A stretch of DNA of 64,000 nt. Origin: Antedon mediterranea. Taxonomy: Eukaryota > Echinodermata > Crinoidea > Comatulida > Antedonidae. The position numbers were made by a program, and so were the translations under genes. The first letter of the stretch is position 1; the number at the start of each line of letters is the position of its first letter. The DNA lies in the NCBI RefSeq assembly GCF_964355755.1, contig NC_092676.1, positions 9,096,288-9,160,287 of the forward strand. The letters run 5' to 3'. The notes under the pieces were generated by a model. The model was not told the DNA's origin, did not search any database, and was given only the letters and a program-made list of their open reading frames with translations. Shown piece after piece: positions 36,277-48,600 of this stretch.

Positions 36277-36923
36277 ATGTTGAGTGTAATAAAAATAACT
36301 TCAAAACTTTAAGTGTACAAACTGTACAACGTGTAAATATCACAATCTTCTTTAACTTGAATTGTACTTTAAACTTAGTACTCTTTTAGTATACCGTATA
36401 TAATATATATATATATGTCTTTCAGTACTTTCAAATAGGTTCTCGAACTCAACGTTGTTCGAAATGTAAAAGTATATAAAGTTGAAATTTAATTAAAGTT
36501 GGAGTGTCCAGCACGTCCGATGGCAAGAGGCAAAGAGAAAGAAATCTCCCAAAACATACCCTAATGTCATCCAAAATTGTCAAACAAGGTTTACCCCTAT
36601 TGGTCCATTCTTGTTACTAGGCAAAACTCAAGAGGGGTAAATTGACCGATTGGTCAATTCCCAAATTTAGGACCTCCCATTTAAATAGATAAACATGTAA
36701 GAAGATTAAAACAGAACAAAGAGAATTCTTAAAAGGATTAATTAACAAAATGATTAAAACATATGCAGTTCCAAGGAAAAGCAATATAATGCAAACATCT
36801 TAATGCTATATTGATAAACAATCTTGCCCACCCACTGCACCCAGCTGCATTACATTGTAGGTACATTGGAAAATAATAAAAAGTAAAGGAAAAGAAAACA
36901 TGTCTAAAACATGACAGGGTTAC
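36277..36923 (-). mobile_element. Candidate LTR, unit 2
   Basis: Same sequence; purine tract at 36924-36935. The palindrome at its far end has one mismatch here. Confidence 0.33.
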
Positions 36924-39029
36924 ATCCTCCCCTAACTTAAATTGCTACCTCCAGGAGCAAAAACACAAAATATCAAACATTACAAGTAGAGTCACCAGTC
37001 AAAGTGGAAAAAAAAAGGATTAAAATCGTATCTGTTTAATTTATCTTGGTGAACAGGAAGTGTGATATAAACTCATTCTGCCTGGACACAATTTCAGTAA
37101 TATTCACAATAACTTTTTCGTTATTAAGTTGATTGCTATAGTCTTGAATTTTTTGAAGAATTATTATAGATTTTTTTGCAACAAAATCTTTCCAGTAGTT
37201 CAAAAGTTATGATAAAATATCTAATTTTTCTGAGATATCCTTGTGGCTATTCTAATTATTACACATACCCCACTGCTCAAATGCATGTTGGCTATTCCAA
37301 ACTTGCTGGCTAGTCTGAAGATAGTACAGTTGGTAGGGATTCTCATAGAGATATTTTCACTATAATATATCTATGGCATTCTCAATGTGTACACATAAGT
37401 AATTAAATAATTCCTTGCTGTTGGAAGTTTATTTTTAATATCAATAAAGTAAATAACAAAATAAAGAATTAGCTATAATTATAACACATTTAAAATGAAT
37501 GCCTTTTATAATTAGTTACCTAAAGTAACTTTACTCCACTTTTTTTTACATATAATATAATAATTTATTTGGAAGCTACACTTTTGAAACAGTGGCACAC
37601 TTCTTGAATGAAGGTGCATCCAGAGTAAGTAAAATAAATAAATATTATTTAACAATAGGCCTATTAGTACAAGAGTCAACTTATTTGACAAAAGAACGCA
37701 TTTCAATTAGTCAATTTACATGTTGAAAAATAATCAAAATATTCATTAAGTACCTAAATATAATTAATAATTAATTTCACTTTAATGTGTTTTTATTATT
37801 CTGTGCCTGCTAATTTTTTAGATAGACAATATAATGAACAAAGAACAGAATCCAATAAACATTAAAGGAAATGAACTAGGCCTACAGACCTATTGTTAAT
37901 TGTAGACTCCTATGAAAAGAAATTTGAAGAACAAAAGGCATAATGGGTGGAAACCATTATACAGAATATAATAGATGATATCAGTAATGTGTAAATGTAC
38001 TGGTGGTGTAAAGAAAGGGTAAAACAAAAAGAGATATCTTTTGATTTGTTAAATCTAGGCCAGTAGGTAGGTAGGTCTGTTACCATGTTTGTTTAAAACA
38101 ATCGCAGGACAGACGATGGACTCGGACAGCCAGGCCCATAAATAAAATAGGGAGAGGCTTAGGCCATTCCTAGACCTAACCGCAAAATAATCAATTAAAC
38201 TCTTAAAAATCAATCTAACCCCAATAAACTGAACTTAAATAATCTTTTCTATATCAGTAAAATTGTGCGTGAACTATAGTCAAAACCCGCTAAAAACTGG
38301 GGCCTGTCGCGTTGCGCCCAATGTTGGTAGCAGGCTACTTATCCATGTGTGTATTATCGTTGACATTTTCGTTGGAGATTTTCAGTGTAGTTTTGAAAAG
38401 AAATGATGTTAGTCTTATACTAATACTAAATTAATTAGATTATTTTACGGAAAATATATTTTTATTAAAATTATAATTTTAATCGCAGAAAATAAATTTT
38501 GGAGAGTATAATATAAATAAAAAGCCTGATTGATAACAAAATAATTGCATCACCTTTTATTTTAACCTTGTGAAATGCGATTGTGTTTTGAAACTATAGG
38601 GTGGGTGTTTTCCAATGTTATTTTTAGTGCGCATATTTTGCTCACCACCGGCATCTGTGCTTATTTTTGAAATACTTAATAATAGATAAAATACATTTTA
38701 ATATATAATAATATAAAATATATATTATATAATATAATTTTATTTATATGAATTTTATTGCGTATTTATTTTAAAATATGCAAATATGCCTCAATTATTA
38801 GTGACAAAGGACAAGGAAGCCCGGGTCAAAAACATATTCACACGTCGTCCACGATAAACACATTTTAAATTTAAAACAAAACATAGTAATTATTGTAATT
38901 TTGAATTGGTATAGGTCACATCTTTAAAATATAAGTTTCCTAATAATTATCTTCTAATGATCATGAATTATTATTAAAATAAAATATACATATGTCACAT
39001 GTCGCCCTGCCAAACTAAACTTTATGAAA

Positions 39030-39485
39030 GGAGCTTTGCGCTGCGTGTGTAAACTCTCCAGAGTCAGGAGAGTTAGCCTGCTAATAGTTAACATATGGTA
39101 AATCAGTTGCTTATACATATACAAGTTAAGCATAGTACTTACAAAATAAGAACATATCAATAGCTTAAACAAACTCTCAACCAAAACTGTAGTAACATAG
39201 CGAGAGCCAACAAAACGAACAAAAAACCCGCTCTGCTTACGCACGGTCTTTTATCACACAGTGTCACCTGTATTCCAATTACAGAATGACTACGCAGCGC
39301 CCTCAATACTCAATTCATCACATTTACATTGGAAGAATAGGGATGGAGCTTTGCGTCCGCAAACTCTCCAGAGTCACGAGAGAGTTAGCCTGCTAAACTT
39401 TACATTGGGAGAATAGGAAATAGAGCTTTGCGTCCGTAAACTCTCCGGAGTCACGAGAGAGAGTTAGCCTGCTAAACTTTACCGG
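39030..39485. repeat. ~78-bp tandem repeats, split by an insertion, unit 2
   Basis: Repeats at 39030, 39345 and 39422. The first is interrupted after gcctgctaa by a ~238-bp sequence. Confidence 0.86.
39085..39322. mobile_element. Unit-2-specific ~238-bp insertion
   Basis: Sequence from tagttaacatatgg to caattcatcaca has no counterpart in units 1 or 3, whose repeats read straight through. The minus strand begins TGTGATGAATTGAG, LTR-like, but the other end does not show CA and no clear target duplication is visible. It could be a solo LTR, a short non-autonomous element or filler DNA. Confidence 0.6.
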
Positions 39486-39746
39486 AAGGCGATTGTTTCG
39501 CCTGAACGGTTTTCTATTCAAAGCATACAGGCAAGCATTGCACTGGTAGGTGGGGGAAGACAACAGATAGAACAGCATTCCTGTTCTAAGATCTTGGCTC
39601 TTTAAGGAAATTAAATATACTTTTCTAACTTTCAAAATACGTTATATTTGATGGATTTTTACAAATCAAGGATAAATTTGTATGTTTTAAATACTTCTAA
39701 ACACATTTATCTTGTTTAAAGTGATGAAATATGTTTCTGAAAAAAG

Positions 39747-41060
39747 TTAGGATATGCTGTAAAAACTTGTAGTAGGCCTACACATGTTATCAGGGATGGG
39801 TTCAACAGACTGTGAAAGTTCAGTAATAGTAGGTTCAACAATAGGTTCAATAATAGGTTCAATATTAGGTTCAATAATAGGTTCAATAATAGGAGTATCA
39901 TTAGGTAAATCAATAATGGGACTTGGAAGAATCTCGGTATCTTCAAAACAAAGTTGAGAAACAGACACAGGCTCAGGGCAAGGTTGGAGGGATCATGGTG
40001 CGGAATCTAAACAAGATTGCGGGATGAGTAGAGGTTCAGAACAAGATTGCGGGATGAGTAGAGGTTCAGCACAAGCCACAGGAGAATCAAGGATAGTGAC
40101 AGAAAGTTTAGGACTGGGTACAGATGATACTGGGGAGTCAACTACAGCTGGCTCTACATCTGTTGCAACTTCACTTGCTTCTTTAACATTACACTCACAA
40201 AAACTGGCGTGACTACAGACTCGATGCTCTCGTCAAAGGACGCATTTACAGGACTACTATCAGTGGAAACATTTCCAGCACTAATATGAGATATATAGCA
40301 GGAGTAGTTTCATGGACAAATTCTTGGGCATCTACATTCAGCGGAAAATGGGGTGAAATGGAAGAAACTGTAAACGTTTCTACAGGGAGTGTGACTGAGA
40401 AGTCTAATGGGACTAGCATTGTAACCTCCTTCTCACTGGATTCACCACTGTCATCATGCTCGCTCTCAGTGACATGAACTTTTGCCTTAGACCGCGTAAT
40501 AGGGCGGTTTATCTTCTGTTTAGTAGGTTTTGCTGGTGGATCTTCTTTGTTTAAATAGTCGATGGGCAGAAGTATGTTTCGATGTAGTGTTCGTAGGCCT
40601 ACTCGACCACTATTTGATTCTGGCTTCACACGGAGTCCCACTGGTCAGCGAGTTTGTGTTTACCCTGTAGTCCCAGATTTCGAATCAACACTCGATCACC
40701 TGGATGAAGATCATTGACTCGTACTTTCAAATCATGTCGAACTTTGTTCTTGCGTGCTGACTTCGCTGCCTCTTCAGATGCCATTTGATAGGCAAGCGAT
40801 AGTTGGTTTCTCAGATCGTTGACGTACTTTATGGGGTCAGCGTTACCAAATCCATCTGGGCTAATTCCAAACCGTAAGTCAACAGGAAGTCTCGTCCGAA
40901 CATCAGAAAATAAGGTGAGAAACCTGTACTGTCATGCTTCATACAGTTGTAAGCATGAACCAAAGCACTGATATAGCGACTCCAGCTTTCCTTCTTCTCG
41001 CCTTCGAGTGTATACCTAACATATTCATTAAAGTTCGATTAAAGCGTTCAGGTTGTGCTA
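39747..41060 (-). mobile_element. Ty3/Gypsy pol 3' end, unit 2
   Basis: A 7-bp deletion near 40893 (between two tctcg direct repeats) breaks the integrase frame that is open in unit 1. The 131-codon tail at 40246-40641 is open here but broken in unit 1. It has additional IIEP repeats. Confidence 0.8.
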
Positions 41061-41137
41061 GATTAAACTCACTCACTCTCTTAACTATCTTTTAACTTCC
41101 CAGAGACGAGAAGTGTTTACACCTACTTGTTCATTCC

Positions 41138-41438
41138 TTGCAAGACATGCTTCCTGATGATGTCATCATCATGTCAACCCAATCACCTGTGTCCTCTGCA
41201 AGTAAAAACGCACTTGATGAACTAGAAAAGGAAATAACTACAAAACTTAAAATTCTAACCGCTCACAAATTTGATGACAAAGTGGAAGAAGTGAAAGATG
41301 ATAAAGAAAAAAAAAACAAAATCTGTAGAAGAGTGGAGGAAAGAGTTTAGACAAGACAAGAATATTTCTTACAAAAAACGCTGCTTGCTTATTTTTATTG
41401 GTAAGGTCAAGTCTGGGGGGTCACTTCATCAAGCCTAG
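41138..41438 (+). pseudogene. Lysine-rich small ORF remnant, unit 2/3 junction
   Basis: Same remnant with Asp for Tyr (HKFDDKVEEVK) and Pro for Arg in the first part; the same A-run frame change. Confidence 0.35.
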
Positions 41439-41735
41439 ATACTTAGAGTATCCTATTACAAACAAAAACTTCAATGGACTGTTTTGATAATAATTCAATG
41501 ATTATCTGACAGTGAATTATAGTACCCATGTAATATCATGGGACTCATAAATACCAGAAATGCTTTGGGATTTGTTATTAGACTCTTTTCCCAGCCGTTT
41601 TTTGGATTCAATACCTATAAATTATAGTCGAGTTTCCATTTTAACAAAAATGTCAAAGTGTAGTATTATACTGCTGCTTGATTTCATCTAATGAATGAGT
41701 TATCTCGTATGACGTAGCGGGCTAGAGCAGCAGCG

Positions 41736-42077
41736 TGAAAAAACTTAAAGAAGTGGAATCTTAATAAAAGTGATTGTTGCGAAAAGTGTTGTATAGAAAT
41801 AGAAAGTGAAAAACATATGTTGTACACCTGTAACAGCATTCAATCAGATTTGAGGAAGTTCCGTAAACTGATCGTTAAATGCATTCCGACTAATGAAACA
41901 TTACGGTCAGGTTTCCCCGAATGGTAAGACATAATTATAGGAACTCAGAACACGCTTGTTAATGAACTCATCTCTTTATTTACATTTAGTATTTACAAAT
42001 CTTGCATTATTTATAAAACAAGCAAACGGATTATCACTTGGAATTTATTTAAGATAGAACTATTTAAAAAAATTTAA
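41736..42077 (+). mobile_element. LINE C-terminal remnant, unit 3
   Basis: Appears identical to the unit 1 copy, with the same internal TAA. Confidence 0.58.
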
Positions 42078-42627
42078 TTAATAAAAGCAATATTATGTTC
42101 AAAATGTAAAACTATACAATTTTATAAAAGTATCCAAACAAAACATAATCTTATAATGCAATATACCATTTTATCATATTTATTTATATTATATCGAATC
42201 TCTTTTTAATACTGAATATCAATCTTTATATCGTTTTAGCTCTGTAATATAAATTTTCTCTGTATACATGTTTGTTTTATCTAGACTTCAACACAATTTC
42301 AAAATATTTTACATAATCTTCCTCTGTCTGTGTAATATCACTTAAATATTCATTGATAAATAGATAGATAGACAGACATATATACTGTAACCTTCACCAT
42401 ATTGTTGTTTATCATTGCAATAAAAGTGGGTTGCCCCCACAAAAGAGAAAAAAAATATATATTGCTGAAATTAAGCCTCAATAAATAATATTGTTGAGAA
42501 GAGGAACACATTTATACAGTATATAACTATATCCCATTTTCATGCATAAAGCAATAGTATCTGCCTCTGAAGCACCACCATCAAGATATTATTTTTTTTA
42601 AATATATCCCATGTATAAGCAATATTA

Positions 42628-45600
42628 TTATCTATCTGCCTCTGACGTCTCCAAGCACCATGAACAAGCATTTTGGAACATTTTCATCCACGGTGACGCT
42701 TGTAATGTCTCCCGCCAATCTTGCGGCATCCATGGCCATTGCCACGTCAAAGTTGTACGCTCTGGATGAGGCATGATCGCCAGATGACGGCCATCTGCGG
42801 AGCAAATTGCCGCTACGCCATTGGGTGAGCCATTGGGGTTCAACGGGTATTCAGTTGTCACTTCTCCTTTGTCATCGACAAAGCGCACTGGTGCAAGATT
42901 TTCAGACAGAACTGTGTCTTTTGTTTCTTTGTTAGAAAACTTCATGTGCCCTAGAGAGAAACAATTTGAGTTGAGTAAATTTAATAACATTTTTAGTTAA
43001 ATTAAAATATAAGTTTGTACTAAGCATCCATCATTATCAAGAGGTATCAATATCTAACCTTCTCCATGCTGTGTCCAGACACCAAGCACAGAGCCTTCCA
43101 TTCCTTTCAGCATTAAAGCAGGGCTTTCATTAATCTTTACAGCAACAAAACGAGACTCAAAACGCTCGGAAAGATTATGAGCAAGATGGACTCCTTGCTG
43201 AGCTGATGCTGCGTCTAAAAGACAATAACAAATAATTCATAATAAACAGTCTGTCAACAAATGGATATCAAAAAGTAGTTAATATTTTCTTTTTACTTGT
43301 CAAAGAGGCATTACCTGCTTTACACCGGTGTCCTACTACCACTAAACTACTTACTAAATATACCTCATGATACCTTACCTGTAGTAAGCTCCTTGGTGAC
43401 ATCTGGAGCAACCCAGCCTAGCAGGCCCATTAGTTGGCAGCCATTGCATACACCCAGTGAGAAAGTGTCTTTCCTTGCTCTAAATGCATCAAACTGAGCA
43501 CGCACAGCTGGGTTGAACAAAATAGTTGCTGCCCAACCTAAAATGATTAATAAACATTATTTAAATAAACTAGAATAAATATTTATTTAGGTTACTATCT
43601 GTCTAATACTAGTATAATACTTGGTTACTGCTCCAGCATGTATTTTTGCTATGCTACAAAAAGTGCAATCAGAAAAATATACCTTTTGCAGAACCACAAA
43701 CGTCTGCAAAACTGAAGCCACCAACAAAAACTAGTCCACGGAATTGATCGAGGGTGACTTTCCCGCAAGCTAAATCTTGCATATTGACGTCCCATGTTTC
43801 AAAGCCAGCCATGTGTAGTGTTGAACTCATCTCTCGATCTCCATTACTGCCTTCCTCACGGATCACAGCAACCTTTGGTTTCATTCCATCTATGGAAGGC
43901 CAATTATGATTATGTATATGGTAACTAATGAGCCAAATTTAACTCGTATTACTTTAACAAATTAAAATTCAGAACAAGATAATCAATATTCCAAAATTGG
44001 TTCTAACCTTTAGAGCATCCCTTTTTAACAGAATTCAAATTTGTTGCAACGGGGTCAAAGGTTAATTTAAATGGTGGTGCTGTTCTATTTGCTAAATTGC
44101 GTTGCTCCACTTCAACACACTCTGGATTTGCTTGTAGTTTTTCCAGTTGAAAACTAGTCTCTTCCCACACGTCTCTAAGAACAGTCATCTTTTCATTCAA
44201 GACTTCTTTCTCATTTACCGAGATGACAACCTATAATTTACATGTAAAATATTCAGATTCATTCTAAAAACCATCATAAATGATAAATGATCGTAAATAA
44301 ATGTTCAAATATTGCTTCCATTTAAAAAAAAAAAAACTTACCATTGACCCTTGACCTGATCCACTAGAGTGACCAATTAGAGAACAAGGGACATTATTGT
44401 CACTGAACTGTCTACAAATGTCCTCACTAGCATTAGCTGTTACTTCTAACACCAGCCCTACTTCTTCAGCAAACAGAATATCAATTGCAGTTACTGAAAA
44501 TAAATATATAAAGTCTTACAATGTATTATTGCTTACCACAGGTTCTGGAACCATATGAAAGATTAAAATGACACTTTACAGATCCATTCGAGGCATTTAT
44601 AGAGATAGCATAATGCTTACCATCAGGTTCGGAAAGTTTGACGTCAATACCACAATTCCCAGAAAACGCCATTTCTAATAATGTTGTTACAATACCGCCA
44701 TCACTAATATCATGACCAGCTGATATTTTTCTATCTACAAAAGGATACAAAAGACAAAGTTGAATTCATATCTCTAAAGCTCTGTCTACACTATCAAACT
44801 TTATGTGATGTGATATGCCCATATATGGACATGATATCATATCACTACCATTTTTGGGCATTTCACTACCCTATTTAGGCGCATCACATTTTTTTGTCAA
44901 ACTAGTTTCATAGTGTAGACAGCGCTTTATATTATAACTACAAGTAAATGAATTTATTGTAAACGTCTAATTAATAAGTCTATGAAAATGACTACCTTTG
45001 ATAAGATTTTGCGTTGTGTTGAAAGCCCTTACAAACGTTTCCGGTTCATCGAGATCAGGCGAGGATTGTCCGAGTTGATTATAGCACTGAGCGAGGGCAC
45101 TACCACCTAACCGGTTATGCCTTTTACCAAATGAAACCCAGAGCAAAGTCCCTGAAATAGAATATGTAAAGTCTTGTTTATAAATATATTATATTTTTTG
45201 TTTGTTTAGGTAGTTAATTTAATTGTACCTAACAAAATGTGCAATGTTATATTCACTTTACCTTTACTGTCTGGACATTTAAGGTCAGGGGTCACAGTTG
45301 CAGTAATATCTGGGCATGCCACATACACAGACACAACCAATGCACCTAAAAAATTGTAATTGATATTTCATTATTAGTAAGTAAATGGAGTAAAGAAGTG
45401 TATTAGTGTATTCAAGCTTAACTTATTAAAATAATTCACAAGATTGTACATCAGACACTATACTAGTTATTAACAAGCATGAAATGTCTAACCTGGAGCT
45501 TTGATCGTTTCAGAGCCTATCCTGGCAGCCATACTCAAAGAGTCCTTCCCACCATCCACAGCAACACCCAACTTGCCCATCACCTCGCACGCATCATACA

Positions 45601-48600
45601 ATGCAGCACCCTCACCAGGAAGCTTCGCTGGCCACATCCAGTTACCGCTACATTTGACATCTTTAAGATCGGAGACCCTAGCAAACACAAGATTGGTAAG
45701 GGCTTCTCCTACAGACATCCTGGCACCACAGCCAGGATCGACTAACCCTTTAATAGGCTGCTCTCCAATGGCTGTAGCTGAGCCTACAGTTTCAAAGTGG
45801 GAGAGTGCGATAACAGCAACATCAGCGAGTGGTGTGTGCAGGGGGCCTACACATTGCTGCTGGGCTATCAGGCCCGTGACAGCACGATCAACCTAACAGA
45901 AACAATATATCCTGGTTATACACTTTCCATATTCCTTCACACAAATAAATTATGCAATATTAAAGATAAACAGATCTTTACCTTATTAGTCAAAAATCTT
46001 TTACTGGCTACTGAAGGTAGACGCAGAACACGGTCGAGTGCACATCGGACAGTCAACCCATCAGGTAGTGTTAACTGCTTAAGTTTTGGTTTACATCGAT
46101 CATACTTGAAAACCTGAGAGAAAAAAAAATATAATTCTATATAATTTTACAGACAGAAAGAGACACTATTATTATAACACATAATTATTTTCAATGGTTA
46201 TTTATGATGAAATCTGTGAGATTGAGAAAAAGTGACCTCAGCTGAGATTTGAACCTGGAATCTTCTGCTTGATATGCAGACATCCTACCATTACACCACT
46301 GATGCATTCATGGTATGGTTCAAACTTATTACCGACACTACTCTACTATCAAGTCTCCATCATACCTTTTGCGGCATCTTCCCAAGAACCCATTCAAGTT
46401 GGAGATCAACTGGATAAGTAAGTGCTGTTCTTTTTATGCTTGGAGGTTCTGCATCACCCTTACCAGCTTCCACTTTCTTTTCCACCTCAAGACGAATCTG
46501 AAACAAAACAAAATATTTTTGTATTGCAAAACTCTTATGCACTCTATCTGTGCATGAAAAGGCATTCTTCAAAATTAGTAACACTGTAGTATTTAAATGT
46601 GTTTTTTCATACTTATCCCACAGTAAGCACAAACTTGCCAATTACAGGATGGATAAAATATTTTATAGTTTATCGTGCTTATAAACTAAGTTTTATTTCA
46701 GGCTTAGGGAGTGAAGTTGAAAGAGTCGTGAGTTACAAACCTTGACCTTGGAATTGGAAGGCAAGCATGTTAAACCACCAAGCAACAGCTCCACTAAAAA
46801 AATTTAGAATAAAGTAGGTAAAAAAAATCATCCAAATATTACCTTCCCATCACCTGTAATGTCACCAACAAAAACAGCTGGACATTTCTCTCTGTCACAA
46901 ATATCTTGAAGTTTTTCTTGATCCTCAGATCGTATTAGTATGGCATTGGACTCCTGGTATTCTGCACCCCATAGTTCTAAGGTGTTGATGGTTGGATCAC
47001 CTAGTTGGAATTCCTTAGCTTTTATTAGAGCACCTGCAGGTTCACATATCTCCTTTAAAACATTACCTGTACACAAAAAAATGATTTAATTGGTCAGATG
47101 TTAGCCATAGTTTGACATAAAAATAAGTACATTTGTCTGACAAAGTGTCCCCTTAATAGGGATGTCCCAAATGAGGGGTGCTACTGTACTTAGTAAAATA
47201 ATAAAAATAAGCACATTGCATGCAAACTCACCATTGCCTCCAGCTCCTTGATCATGTATACTACATATAGGGTTTGTATCAACCATCTCAATGCACGCCC
47301 TTATAACTCGGTTTAGTTTCTGTTCCATCTCCGCATCACCGCGCTGCACGGCTTCGAAGTCCAGTTTTTCTGTATTGTCACCTTGAACTTGAATGGAAGA
47401 TGCAGCGCCCCCACCGACTCCGATGCGATAGATTGGTCCACCAAGTTTTACAATTTTCATTCCTGCATGGTAAACAATTATTCATCAGTCAATAATTAGT
47501 TTTCAATGGAGAAATAAAAACAAAATATTTTATCAGGTTACTATAATCTTATTTTATATGACAGACATATAATATCTATGTGGAGACAACAATAATAAGA
47601 AGTACAGTATTTTTTATGGTGTTGTATTTAGTTTGTTTAACAAACCTTTTTCTGCTTCGTCTTTAGTCGCATGCATACTCTCAAGCATCCCAATACCCCC
47701 GCTGAACATAATGGGCTTGACCCACTCTCTTCTGTCGCTCTCAGAAAGCATCATGCCAAATGAACGAGAGAAACCGGTTAGAACGGGTTCACCAAACTTG
47801 TTGCCGTAGTCAGATGCACCGTTGCTGGCCTCTACAGCAACCGACAGAGCAGGCGCCATGTTGCTAGGATAAACCATATTTTTGTCCTCCCATGGAAGGT
47901 CATACCCTGTTTAAACAAATGTTCAATCAATGATAATAAATAATTAATTACACTGAATATATAACATTTATAAAAAGCAAAATTATGTAATTAAGCAAGC
48001 AATTATGCCTGTTCACTGCATGCGTTACTTAATATCTTTCATCCCATACTCTATTTATACATATAAGTGCCAGTAAATGAATATCTTTTAATTGTTGTTA
48101 CTTTGCAAATCTTTGATAAGGTTTATCCTTTATATTTGTTATGTTTTATTTTCTGTTATATTTGTATTTATTTTGATTTTTGAGCGAGTAAAGTCTGACA
48201 TCAATTTTCATAAGGACTACAAAATCTAATTTTTAGATTTATATAATTTACCTGGAATGTTCAAATTTCCAAAACAGTAGCCTGCAGTGCCAGCCACTAC
48301 ATGTGCCCCCTTCCCTGCAGCCTGAACATCACGTATCCTACCCCCAGTACCAGTTGTAGCCCCTGGGAAAGGTGCAACCCCAGTTGGAAAGTTATGGGTC
48401 TCTGCTGTGAAGATGATATGCCTGAGTGGTTCAGATTCCTCCATCACACTTGCTGACCCGGGATTGGCTGGTTTGAGAACTTTGACCTTATGGCCTTTGA
48501 TTGCACTGAAAATCAAGTAAAGTCATCAAAGTGAGAAAAAACAGACAACATTTAAAGCTCCTACTGTCCCCAAATATGGTAGTGATATGACATCATCATA

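Larger units (their letters stand above)
21457..41341. repeat. Tandem ~20-kb unit 2 (19885 bp)
   Basis: Second unit. It is the shortest because one arm of the foldback array is missing and only two 896-bp repeats remain. It has a private ~238-bp insertion near 39085-39322 and a private 166-bp local duplication near 31741-32070. Its PFAS copy is open and keeps four codons that copies 1 and 3 lack. Confidence 0.95.
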
